Assembly: GCF_900142885.1 (NCBI RefSeq)
Contig: NZ_FRCL01000015.1
Coordinates: forward strand, 39,809-76,633
Reading direction: 5' to 3'
Source: Flavobacterium xinjiangense
GTDB taxonomy: Bacteria; Bacteroidota; Bacteroidia; Flavobacteriales; Flavobacteriaceae
DNA: 36,825 bases
A model generated the notes under the pieces. That model saw nothing but the letters and a program-made list of their open reading frames with translations. It did no database searches and had not been told where the DNA came from. Of this stretch, positions 15,330 through 23,102 are shown in pieces (within the stretch, counting starts at the first letter, position 1; the number at the start of each line of letters is the position of its first letter). The position numbers were made by a program, and so were the translations under genes.

Positions 15330-17015
15330 CTACTTGCTGTATTTTCTTTTTCTTAAGAATGTAAATAAGATTCCAAAAAGTGCTAAAATAAGAATTGGTA
15401 GCCCGATAGTTATGAATTGCGTAATAGTATAGTTTTCATAAACTTTCTCTTTATCCAATAAAGGTAAGTCAAGATCTTTGCTTCGAATGTTAATAAGTCC
15501 GTTATCATCTAGCAGATAATTGACGCAATTTATTAGAAAATCTTTATTATCGTACAAATTTCCAGAACGTTGATCGTAGCCTAATTCTACTGGTTGAAAG
15601 TTTTTATCCAATTGGTTTTTTATCAAATCACCATCTGATATTACAATCATTTTATTCTCTTTTCCTTTTGTTTCAAAATTATTTTGATCGAATGGTAAAA
15701 CCCTGTTTTCAAACATAGACGAAAATGAACCTTCCAATAAAACCGAAAGCGGAATATTTCCTTTGTTCAAATAATCATTTGGACTTGTTTCTTCGGTTAC
15801 GCTATTCAAATTGATTTCTGTTGGTGTGCCAATTTTTTTTGAATATTGGGACGACTGCAACAAGATAGTTTTCTTAATTCCGTTTTTCAACGTATCGATT
15901 GGATTAGCAAAATCGAATTTGATTCCGCCTAAATTTTTCACAATCGGGTGTGGACTATTCGGATAAACCTGAGGTGCAAATTTCCAGTTGAATTCTTGGA
16001 ATTGAGTTGCGCTTCCTTGATCTCCTGACGCTAATTTTATGGGACTTCCTCGTTCGTCTTTTATTAAATCAGGATTAATTCGGATTCCATATTTAAAGAA
16101 TAAATCATTCAAATTTAAATCTCTTGGATAAGCCAAAGTAGCTCCTGAAGTATTGTACAAACTATCCATTTCTGCCACAACTTGATCTACAAGCCACAAA
16201 GTTTTACCGCCGTTGATAATAAATTGGTCTAAAACCTGTTTTTCTGCATCCGAAAAAGTTTCTGTTGGTTTAGCAATTATGGCTAGATCATATTTTTCTA
16301 AAGCGTCTAAACTTCCAATAGGATTTTTGGCAACCGAATCTAAAGTAAAAGGTCCAATGTGATAACTTTCCCTTACTTGCATTAGAAATTTAGCCATTAA
16401 TATATCCTGAAGCTCTCCATTCCCTTTGATTACAGCTATCTTTTTTTGTTTGTCTTTGGTGATTTTATTTAATGCATCAGCAATAGAATATTCAAGATGT
16501 TGAACGGATCCAATCACTTTTTGGGTAGTCGAAGCACCCATTCTGTTTTTCAACAAAGGAATATTTACTTCTTTATTGTTATATACAGCAATTGCCCAAG
16601 GAAAAACCATTGCCTGCGACTGTTTTCCTTTGTCATCAACGGTAATATTTATTGGAGTCAATCCTTTGCGATACAGTTCTTTAATATTATCCATACTTTC
16701 GTCTTTGTTCTCCAAAGGATCTACAAATTCGAAAACTATATTTTTATTATACGCTTGAAATTCTTCTAATAATTGACGGGTTTCTTGCTGTAATCGTTTG
16801 AATTCAGCAGGCAAATCACCTTGCATATAAACTTTTATAGACAAAGGATTTTGAACTTGTTTAATTATGTTCAAAGAAGTTGCAGAAAGGGTGTATCTAT
16901 TGTCTTTGGTTAAATCAAAACGATGAAAAAATTGATTTCCAAGACCATTTATAATCAGCAAAATGGCGAGTGTAATCAATAATTTTTTTAGGTTGCTTTT
17001 TTTAATAGGTATCAT
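15330..17015 (-). CDS. gldG: gliding-motility ABC transporter component GldG
   Basis: A 561-residue protein with an N-terminal membrane helix (about residues 10-28), a large periplasmic domain of the ABC-transporter auxiliary type (about 40-500; blocks such as LSIKVYMQGDLPAEFKRLQQET, NGGKTLWLVDQVVAEMDSLY and a late NKMIVISDGDLIKNQL), and a C-terminal membrane helix (about 530-553) followed by basic residues. GldG acts with the permease GldF and the ATPase GldA. In Flavobacterium johnsoniae all three are needed for gliding. The gene directly follows gldF and shares its junction base at 17015, so they are co-transcribed. gldA is not in this window. Confidence 0.93.
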   Translation of the reverse strand: MIPIKKSNLKKLLITLAILLIINGLGNQFFHRFDLTKDNRYTLSATSLNIIKQVQNPLSIKVYMQGDLPAEFKRLQQETRQLLEEFQAYNKNIVFEFVDPLENKDESMDNIKELYRKGLTPINITVDDKGKQSQAMVFPWAIAVYNNKEVNIPLLKNRMGASTTQKVIGSVQHLEYSIADALNKITKDKQKKIAVIKGNGELQDILMAKFLMQVRESYHIGPFTLDSVAKNPIGSLDALEKYDLAIIAKPTETFSDAEKQVLDQFIINGGKTLWLVDQVVAEMDSLYNTSGATLAYPRDLNLNDLFFKYGIRINPDLIKDERGSPIKLASGDQGSATQFQEFNWKFAPQVYPNSPHPIVKNLGGIKFDFANPIDTLKNGIKKTILLQSSQYSKKIGTPTEINLNSVTEETSPNDYLNKGNIPLSVLLEGSFSSMFENRVLPFDQNNFETKGKENKMIVISDGDLIKNQLDKNFQPVELGYDQRSGNLYDNKDFLINCVNYLLDDNGLINIRSKDLDLPLLDKEKVYENYTITQFITIGLPILILALFGILFTFLRKRKYSK

Positions 17016-17740
17016 TACGATTTAAAAGATTTTAGATTATAAACAGTCAAGGATAGGAAGAAAACTGTAACACTTACAAAATAAATAATGTCCCTCGTGT
17101 CCAGAACGCCGCGGCTCATGCTCTTAAAATGATCTTGCATTCCTAAGGAAGAAATAAAGCTGGAAAGAATGGGAACAATAGCTGATAAACCTTCGAACCC
17201 AAAATAGAAAAAGAAACACAGGAAAACGGCAATTATAAATGCCACAATTTGATTTTCGGACAGCGTAGAAGTAAAGATTCCAATGGCTGAATATCCTGCA
17301 ATCAAGAACAATAATCCAAAATAGCAACCAATCGTGCTTCCCATATCGATATTACCTTCGGGCATTCCTAAGGGAGAAATTACGATAACATAAATAAAAG
17401 TTGGAATGATTGCCATTACAATTAATACCAGAGCTGCAAGAAATTTTCCATTGACAATTTCCCAAATACTTAATGGTTTGGTTAACAATAATTCTAAAGT
17501 TCCCTGTTTCTTTTCATCCGAAAAACTACGCATGGTAACTGCCGGAATCAAGAAGATTAATATCCAGGGTGCCAAGGTGAAAAACGGAGTTAAATCGGCA
17601 AAACCAGTATTCAAGATATTGTATTCTCCTTCAAAAACCCAAAGAAATAGTCCGTTGCTAATTAAAAAAATAGCGATTACCAAGTAACCGATGGGTGAAC
17701 CAAAAAAAGATTTTATCTCTCGTAATAATATGGATTTCAT
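17015..17740 (-). CDS. gldF: gliding-motility ABC transporter permease GldF
   Basis: A 241-residue ABC-2-type permease with about six membrane segments. The start MKSILLREIKSFFGSPIGYL and the loop SFSDEKKQGTLELLLTKPLS are typical of this permease class (the E-K-x-x-G-T-L-E-L-L motif). GldF forms the membrane channel of the GldA-GldF-GldG transporter required for gliding motility in F. johnsoniae. Its stop overlaps the gldG start. Upstream lies a 60-bp gap to a small monooxygenase-fold gene on the same strand; no clear promoter was seen there, so the transcript may start further up. Confidence 0.93.
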   Translation of the reverse strand: MKSILLREIKSFFGSPIGYLVIAIFLISNGLFLWVFEGEYNILNTGFADLTPFFTLAPWILIFLIPAVTMRSFSDEKKQGTLELLLTKPLSIWEIVNGKFLAALVLIVMAIIPTFIYVIVISPLGMPEGNIDMGSTIGCYFGLLFLIAGYSAIGIFTSTLSENQIVAFIIAVFLCFFFYFGFEGLSAIVPILSSFISSLGMQDHFKSMSRGVLDTRDIIYFVSVTVFFLSLTVYNLKSFKS

Positions 17741-17800
17741 TCTTTATGTTTATTCGTTGATTTGGTTATTTGTTTATTTGAAACTGATAACTGAGACTGA

Positions 17801-18097
17801 CTATTGTAAAGTAACTATTTTATCAACGCTCCACGCTTCTGGTTTGTCGTTGAATAATTTCTTCGTAAAAGACCAAACATCATAAAAAAGCTCTGATTTT
17901 CTATAGTTTTCTAAATCCGCTTCGGTTTCCCAATAACTGTAAGTGAAAAAAATACATTTATTGTCTTTATCCTGATACAGTTCTAAGAAACGATTTCCTG
18001 GAGCGTTTCGTATTTTTTCTTTCATCAACTCGAAGTTTTCTAAAAAGGCAGGAATATTTTCCTGATGAAAGCTCAATTTTACTATTCGTACAAACAT
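17801..18097 (-). CDS. antibiotic-biosynthesis-monooxygenase-fold (ABM) protein
   Basis: A 98-residue single-domain protein. The pattern is a first strand MFVRIVKLSFHQENIPAFLENFELMK, a central strand LELYQDKDNKCIFFTYSYWETEADLENYRKSELF, and a last part with W residues. This is the dimeric alpha/beta ABM fold, found in YgiN-like quinol oxygenases, heme-degrading enzymes and many uncharacterised proteins. No substrate can be inferred. It lies between the SAM hydroxide adenosyltransferase gene (66 bp away) and gldF (60 bp away), all on the minus strand. Confidence 0.75.
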   Translation of the reverse strand: MFVRIVKLSFHQENIPAFLENFELMKEKIRNAPGNRFLELYQDKDNKCIFFTYSYWETEADLENYRKSELFYDVWSFTKKLFNDKPEAWSVDKIVTLQ

Positions 18098-18163
18098 TTA
18101 AATTTTAGATTTAGGATTAACGATTGATGATTTTAGATTTTTTAAACTGATTACTGACCACTG

Positions 18164-18991
18164 CTAACTGAATACTATATTTACAACATCTCTGTAATTC
18201 AATCCTAACAAGCTATTGGCTGAACCTACTTTGGAAGGATTACTTCTAAAAATGGCAATTTCCAGAAAACCAGCTTCATTAAAAATGGCTAACTTTTCTC
18301 CTTCATAGGACTTAATAGGATATTTATCGGAACTGGCAATCGCCGAATAATTTGGCAAAATAGTTTTGATATTTTTAGTTTTCAATACAATTTCATAAGG
18401 CCTGCCTTTAGCAACTTCAATGAAATATTTTTTAGAAATATTAGTGATGACATTTCCAAAATGATCTATGTAAATAACGTGTCCTTTTAATGAATTTCCG
18501 TCATCGGATATAGCAGCTTGTAAATCAGTTACTTGTTTTATGTTTTTTATTTCTTTACCAATGACGTTTAATAAACCACCTTTGGCAATATGGCAGGCTA
18601 CTTTTACAAAAACATCTAGATCAGTTGCATCACTAGGCAATCGATCATGGATATTTATAGTCACTATTTTTTGAGGCACAATCTTTTGCGAAAGCATACT
18701 TAAAATGCCATTATCGGCCGCAATAAAATAATGATCGTTCCATTGCATGACAATATGTTGATTTTCTTTATTGAATTCCATATCGACCCCAATTAGGTGA
18801 ACAGAGCCTTTTGGAAAGGTCGCATAGGAGGCTCCAATAATGTAACTTGCTTCAACCGTGTTGAATGGGTCGATATCATGCGAAATGTCTATGATTGCGG
18901 CCTCGGAATACTCAGATAAAATTTTCCCTTTCAACGCACCTACAAAGTGGTCTTTCAAGCCGTAATCGGTAGTAAGGGTAATTATTGACAT
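18164..18991 (-). CDS. SAM hydroxide adenosyltransferase (SAM-dependent chlorinase/fluorinase family)
   Basis: A 275-residue protein of the DUF62 family. The N-terminal domain starts with LTTDYGLKDHFVGALKG and has SHDIDPFNTVEASYIIG and a FIAADNGILSML block. The C-terminal barrel contains GHVIYIDHFGNVITNIS. Characterised bacterial and archaeal relatives hydrolyse S-adenosylmethionine to adenosine and methionine using a conserved Asp-Arg-His-type set. The 5-fluoro/chloro-forming members are the rarer relatives. The physiological role is unclear. It is divergent from phoH, with 150-180 bp between the two starts. Confidence 0.88.
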   Translation of the reverse strand: MSIITLTTDYGLKDHFVGALKGKILSEYSEAAIIDISHDIDPFNTVEASYIIGASYATFPKGSVHLIGVDMEFNKENQHIVMQWNDHYFIAADNGILSMLSQKIVPQKIVTINIHDRLPSDATDLDVFVKVACHIAKGGLLNVIGKEIKNIKQVTDLQAAISDDGNSLKGHVIYIDHFGNVITNISKKYFIEVAKGRPYEIVLKTKNIKTILPNYSAIASSDKYPIKSYEGEKLAIFNEAGFLEIAIFRSNPSKVGSANSLLGLNYRDVVNIVFS

Positions 18992-19008
18992 AAATTTGTT
19001 TATAACTA

Positions 19009-19043
19009 TTGGTGTTATGTGAACCTAATTTTCATTAAATTTG
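19009..19043 (+). promoter_or_regulatory. candidate phoH promoter
   Basis: TTG (19009-19011), 24 bp, then TAAATTTG (19036-19043). The spacing is at the long end of the Bacteroidetes range, so only the -7 box is convincing. Confidence 0.4.
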
Positions 19044-19173
19044 AGAAACGCAAAGCTAATAATAGTAAATTCAAAAAAGCAAAAAACAAAAACAAATTCT
19101 AAATAATACTACAAATTAAACGAACAAGCATACCATTTACTAATTGATTAATTTTAATTTAAAACTATTTAAT

Positions 19174-20124
19174 TTGAACGAAAGGATAATCGAGCTCATA
19201 GACATCGCTCCAAAAGACTTTTGGGGCGCTCAAGACACTCATCTTGAAACAATTAAAAAATATTACCCAAAACTAAAGATCGTCGCTCGGGGAACAACCT
19301 TAAAAGCTTTCGGTGAAAAGGAAGTTTTGGACGAGTTCGAAAAACGATTTCAACGGTTGATGCTGCATTTTACACGTTACAATACTATTGATAATAATGT
19401 TATTGAACGTGTTATCTTAAGCGATGGTCAACAGGTGGAACGAATGGGTGATCATGACAAAATTTTAGTACATGGTGTGGGTGGAAAAATCATTAAGGCG
19501 ATGACTCCAAACCAACAATTACTGGTAGATACCATGAATAAAAACGACATGCTTTTCGCTGTTGGACCTGCAGGAACTGGAAAAACCTATACAGGTGTTG
19601 CCATGGCTGTGAAAGCATTGAAAGAAAAACAAGTCAAGCGTATTATACTCACACGACCGGCAGTGGAAGCAGGGGAGAACCTTGGTTTTCTTCCGGGTGA
19701 CATGAAAGAAAAGTTAGATCCTTACATGCAACCTTTATATGATGCCTTACGTGATATGCTTCCAAACGAAAAACTGGAAGATTATATATTGAAAGGAATT
19801 ATCCAGATTGCGCCTTTGGCATTTATGCGTGGACGAACTTTGGATCATGCTTTTGTAATCTTGGATGAAGCGCAAAATACTACCCATTCCCAAATGAAAA
19901 TGTTTCTGACCCGTATGGGGAAAAGTGCCAAGTTTATGATAACGGGTGACCCTGGACAAGTCGATTTACCAAGAAGAACCATTTCTGGACTTAAAGAAGC
20001 AATATTAGTCCTAAAAGATGTGGAAGGTATTGGAATTATTTATTTGGATGACAAAGATATTGTACGACATAGATTAGTCAGCAAAGTAATTGATGCCTAT
20101 AAACAAATAGAAAATCACGATTAA
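19174..20124 (+). CDS. PhoH-family ATPase
   Basis: A 316-residue protein: an N-terminal KH-like region (about 1-110; TTLKAFGEKEVLDEFEKRFQ) followed by the PhoH ATPase domain with Walker A GPAGTGKTYTG (about 140-150), Walker B ILDEAQNTT (about 238-246) and the sensor TGDPGQVD (about 262-269). PhoH proteins are RNA-associated ATPases or helicase-like factors. No ATG exists upstream of the conserved region. The start was placed at TTG 19174, giving MNERIIELIDIAP as in the family; another in-frame TTG at 19144 would add ten residues. A strong terminator follows four bases after the stop. Confidence 0.93.
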   Translation: MNERIIELIDIAPKDFWGAQDTHLETIKKYYPKLKIVARGTTLKAFGEKEVLDEFEKRFQRLMLHFTRYNTIDNNVIERVILSDGQQVERMGDHDKILVHGVGGKIIKAMTPNQQLLVDTMNKNDMLFAVGPAGTGKTYTGVAMAVKALKEKQVKRIILTRPAVEAGENLGFLPGDMKEKLDPYMQPLYDALRDMLPNEKLEDYILKGIIQIAPLAFMRGRTLDHAFVILDEAQNTTHSQMKMFLTRMGKSAKFMITGDPGQVDLPRRTISGLKEAILVLKDVEGIGIIYLDDKDIVRHRLVSKVIDAYKQIENHD

Positions 20125-20127
20125 AAC

Positions 20128-20157
20128 AAAAAACGCTCCTTATAAAGAGCGTTTTTT
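20128..20157. terminator. rho-independent terminator after phoH
   Basis: Arms AAAAAACGCTC (20128-20138) and GAGCGTTTTTT (20147-20157) with an 8-nt loop, A- and T-flanked on both strands. It serves phoH and could also stop transcripts from the convergent nsrR-like gene. Confidence 0.85.
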
Positions 20158-20234
20158 TTATGAATTAATTTTTCTGTTGTAAAAAGAGGCCTATAATTAA
20201 TTTATGTTTGGACACAAATATTAAACAAAATATT

Positions 20235-20296
20235 TAAACACGAATTTCACTAATTTACACGAATTAATTGGTGGAATTTAGTGAAATTCGTGTTTA
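20235..20296. repeat. long inverted repeat in the phoH / nsrR-like spacer
   Basis: Perfect 19-nt arms at 20235-20253 and 20278-20296 with a 24-nt loop. The loop itself repeats part of the arm (TTTACACGAATT versus ACACGAATTTCACTAA), so the unit looks like a nested dispersed repeat of the kind common between flavobacterial genes. No GC core or T-run, so it is unlikely to be a terminator. Confidence 0.7.
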
Positions 20297-20355
20297 TTAT
20301 TTACTTATTGAGTTACTGAAAACCTTCCTAATCGATAATAAATGCTTTTTAAATT

Positions 20356-20784
20356 TTATGTGGTTTGAAACATTGCATTCCAATTACTAAATTCCAGATC
20401 GGAAAGTTTGGATTTGTTCAGACTGTCAATAAAAGCCATATAAGCCGTATTGAATAATGATTTTAATTTGCAATTTTGAGATTGAAAAATGCAAGGTTTT
20501 GAATTGCAATTTATAACAGGACTATCATCTTGTTCCAATAGGTGAATCAAATCCCCTAATGATATTTCTCTGGCTTTATCAGAAATTATGATTCCGCCAT
20601 TTTTACCTCTTTTGGTAATAATTAACTGATTTGCTGATAAAAACTGAACCACTTTAATGAGATGGTTTCTCGAGATTTTGAAAGCGGCAGCTAACTCATC
20701 TAACGAACTTAGCGAAGTTTCTTTTTTTTGATCTAAATACATCAAAACGCGCATACTAAAATCAGTAAAGTGGTTCAATTTCAT
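20356..20784 (-). CDS. nsrR: Rrf2-family regulator, NsrR-like
   Basis: A 142-residue Rrf2 regulator. The N-terminal winged helix (MKLNHFTDFSMRVLMYLDQ ... LAAAFKISRNHLIKVVQFLSANQLI) and the wing TKRGKNGGIIIS are typical. A three-Cys cluster, NCNSKPCIFQSQNC (spacing C-x4-C-x6-C, about residues 91-103), fits an iron-sulfur ligand set as in NsrR. It follows hmp by 9 bp on the same strand, so both are probably one operon in which the nitric-oxide sensor controls the nitric-oxide dioxygenase. The name is by context; the spacing differs slightly from E. coli NsrR (C-x4-C-x5-C). Confidence 0.8.
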   Translation of the reverse strand: MKLNHFTDFSMRVLMYLDQKKETSLSSLDELAAAFKISRNHLIKVVQFLSANQLIITKRGKNGGIIISDKAREISLGDLIHLLEQDDSPVINCNSKPCIFQSQNCKLKSLFNTAYMAFIDSLNKSKLSDLEFSNWNAMFQTT

Positions 20785-20793
20785 AAAAATATA

Positions 20794-21996
20794 TTAGTTT
20801 AGGCTCAATAATTGGGGGCCAAATTCTTCATAAAGTATATTTTCTTTGTCTACACCAAGTTCAACCAAAGACTGATATTGAACTTTTATAAAAAGAGCAG
20901 GCCCACAAATATAATATTTTGCATCCTTAATAAGAATTTCTTCTTTGATTTCGAGTAGATTCACTCTTCCTTCAATAGCATTTGTTTCGTTTTCCGGTAA
21001 AGTTTCATAAAAGACAAATGAAGTTAACCATGTATTTTCGTTATTTAATTCTTCAATAGTATCTTTAAACGCATGTACATTTTCATTCCGACAACTATGA
21101 ATCCATACGGTCTGATTTTTTTGAAGAGCGTTTTTATTGGTCTCAATCATACTCATCATTGGAGTAATTCCAACACCACCGCTTACAAGAACCAGTGGGT
21201 TTTTAGAATCAGGATCAGCATAAAAAACACCGGCGGGAGCACTGACTTCAATACTGTCACCTTCTTTTTTAGTATGTAGTGCATTGGAAACAATCCCGTT
21301 AGGAGTGCTGTTTATTCCTTTTTCTTTTTTTACCGAAATTCTATAAAACTCATTGTTAAAAGCGGAAGATAAACTGTATTGTCTGGGCTGTTTATGACCC
21401 AGTTCAGGGATAAACGTACTCACAGAAATATATTGTCCGGGATAGAAATCGGCTATATCTTTGTTATCCTCCGGTTTAAGATAAAATGATTTAATTTCAT
21501 CGCTTTCTTCTACAATTTTAGAGATTGTAAAGTTTCTCCATCCTTTCCATCCTCCTTTTTTGGCACTCACTTTCTGATACATTTCAGCTTCAATACCAAT
21601 CATAATTTTGGCAAGTTCTTGATAGGCACAAGTCCAAGCTTCGACTAATTCAACAGTAGCTAAATCGCCCAAAACTTCTTTGATTGAACCAATTAAATGA
21701 TTTCCAACTATATCGTATTGTTCCGGTGCAATATTTAAACTTACATGTTTGTTTCCAATTGATTTTAAAACATTTATCAATACCGAGGGATCATCTATAT
21801 TTTCGGCATAAGCAAGTACTGCCCCTGTTAATGCATTTTGTTGTTTCCCGCTGGCTTGATTAGCCATATTGAAAATATTTTTTAAATCTGGATTGCTTTT
21901 TAACATTCTTTGATAAAAGTAAGAAATCAAATCGTTACCATTTGTTTTCAATATGGGCACTGTAGCTTTTACTAATTCTTTTTGACTTGCATTCAT
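20794..21996 (-). CDS. hmp: flavohemoglobin, nitric oxide dioxygenase
   Basis: A 400-residue flavohemoglobin that oxidises nitric oxide to nitrate using NAD(P)H. The globin domain (about 1-140) has the distal Tyr28 (SYFYQRM), the FNMANQ helix and the proximal His84 (KHVSL). The FAD domain shows PGQYISV and RQYSLSSA (about 209-216), and the NAD domain shows VSGGVGITPMMSM and ends with YEEFGPQ. Length and all motifs are as in E. coli Hmp. It leads a two-gene unit with the Rrf2/NsrR-like regulator and has a -7 box 25 bp upstream of its ATG overlapped by a dyad. Confidence 0.97.
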   Translation of the reverse strand: MNASQKELVKATVPILKTNGNDLISYFYQRMLKSNPDLKNIFNMANQASGKQQNALTGAVLAYAENIDDPSVLINVLKSIGNKHVSLNIAPEQYDIVGNHLIGSIKEVLGDLATVELVEAWTCAYQELAKIMIGIEAEMYQKVSAKKGGWKGWRNFTISKIVEESDEIKSFYLKPEDNKDIADFYPGQYISVSTFIPELGHKQPRQYSLSSAFNNEFYRISVKKEKGINSTPNGIVSNALHTKKEGDSIEVSAPAGVFYADPDSKNPLVLVSGGVGITPMMSMIETNKNALQKNQTVWIHSCRNENVHAFKDTIEELNNENTWLTSFVFYETLPENETNAIEGRVNLLEIKEEILIKDAKYYICGPALFIKVQYQSLVELGVDKENILYEEFGPQLLSLN

Positions 21997-22020
21997 GATA
22001 TTTCTATTATTTATTTTTTA

Positions 22021-22028
22021 CAAATATA
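22021..22028 (-). promoter_or_regulatory. -7 box of hmp
   Basis: Minus-strand TATATTTG matches TAnnTTTG and lies 25 bp before the hmp ATG, implying a 5' leader of about 20 nt. The -33 position falls inside the dyad at 22041-22067. Confidence 0.6.
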
Positions 22029-22040
22029 GACACAAAATTT

Positions 22041-22067
22041 AATTGTTGTATTTAAAATATAACAATT
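22041..22067. promoter_or_regulatory. dyad operator candidate over the hmp promoter
   Basis: Arms AATTGTTGTATT and AATATAACAATT form a 12-bp inverted repeat (11 of 12 paired) around a 3-bp centre. It overlaps the predicted -33 region of hmp and so is well placed for repression by the co-transcribed Rrf2/NsrR-like regulator. Confidence 0.55.
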
Positions 22068-22168
22068 AATATAACTTTATCATATCATCATATTAGAAAA
22101 AGGAGAGGCAGTTGAAGAATAAAACAAGGTAATTAAAGAGTCTGCATTTTCTAAAACAGGTTTAAATT

Positions 22169-22199
22169 TTGTGTATCTCTTTAAAATAGAATAAATTTG
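22169..22199 (+). promoter_or_regulatory. HAD-phosphatase gene promoter
   Basis: TTG (22169-22171), 20 bp, TAAATTTG (22192-22199): a good Bacteroidetes-type promoter, 28 bp before the ATG at 22228. Confidence 0.55.
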
Positions 22200-22227
22200 G
22201 AATAATTATAAATGAGGAGAAAAAGAA

Positions 22228-23043
22228 ATGATTTCAAAAGAAAAAATTAAAGTAGTTATTAGCGATTTAGACGGAACCTTATTAAATTCAGATCATAAAA
22301 TTTCCAATTACACCAAAAGTGTTTTTCAAGAACTTCACAATCAAAACTATTTAATTATTGTAGCCACAGGCCGTCATCATCTTGATGCTATGCCAATTGT
22401 GGACGGTTTAGGTTGTCCCGTATATTTAGTTACTTCAAATGGAGCGCGAATTCATGCTCCTGATAGAGAATTGCTTTTTTCGTATGATATGGATAGTGAG
22501 GCAATAAAATCGGTTTTGGCATTAGACATTGAACCGGAATTTACAACGGTACTTTTTAAAGAAAATGTTTGGCAAACGAATAAACACAATGAAAAACTAA
22601 ACAGTTTTCAAACCGAATTAAATTATATTCCAGAAATGGTTGATTTTAAAACGCTTGAAGATATCAGCGCAATAAAAATGTTTTTTACACACGACAGCCA
22701 TGCTAAATTAATAACATTAAGAGATAGAATTCTGGATAACCATCCTGATGTTTTTAGTCATGCTTTTAGCTTACCGCTTTGTTTGGAATTCATGGATAAA
22801 TCGGTTGATAAAAGTGTTGCTATTGCCAAAATTCTTGAGAAAGAAAATCTACTGTTTGACCATGCAATTGCATTTGGTGATGGGTACAACGATGAAAAAA
22901 TGTTGAACTCCACTTTTAAAGGATTATTAATGGGTAATGCTCCTGATAGTTTGAAAAATAAACTTCCACATTTAGAAATAATTACTACTAATGATAACGA
23001 TGGTGTTGCAAAATACCTTTCACAAACTGTTTTAAATTTTTAA
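22228..23043 (+). CDS. Cof-type HAD-superfamily hydrolase
   Basis: A 271-residue phosphatase of the HAD superfamily, type IIB (Cof). Motif I is DLDGTLL (Asp13 as nucleophile, Asp15 as acid/base), motif II is the Thr of VATGRHH (about 50), motif III is the Lys of KSVAIAKIL (about 193), and motif IV is AFGDGYNDEKML (about 212-223). The central cap domain (about 85-185) is the large alpha/beta Cof cap. Substrates of relatives are mostly sugar phosphates or pyridoxal phosphate; none can be assigned here. The next gene is 59 bp downstream on the same strand. Confidence 0.92.
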   Translation: MISKEKIKVVISDLDGTLLNSDHKISNYTKSVFQELHNQNYLIIVATGRHHLDAMPIVDGLGCPVYLVTSNGARIHAPDRELLFSYDMDSEAIKSVLALDIEPEFTTVLFKENVWQTNKHNEKLNSFQTELNYIPEMVDFKTLEDISAIKMFFTHDSHAKLITLRDRILDNHPDVFSHAFSLPLCLEFMDKSVDKSVAIAKILEKENLLFDHAIAFGDGYNDEKMLNSTFKGLLMGNAPDSLKNKLPHLEIITTNDNDGVAKYLSQTVLNF

Positions 23044-23102
23044 ATCTCGAAATAATTTCCCCAATCAAACCTAAATCTCATATAAAAATAACCTTTAATA
23101 AA

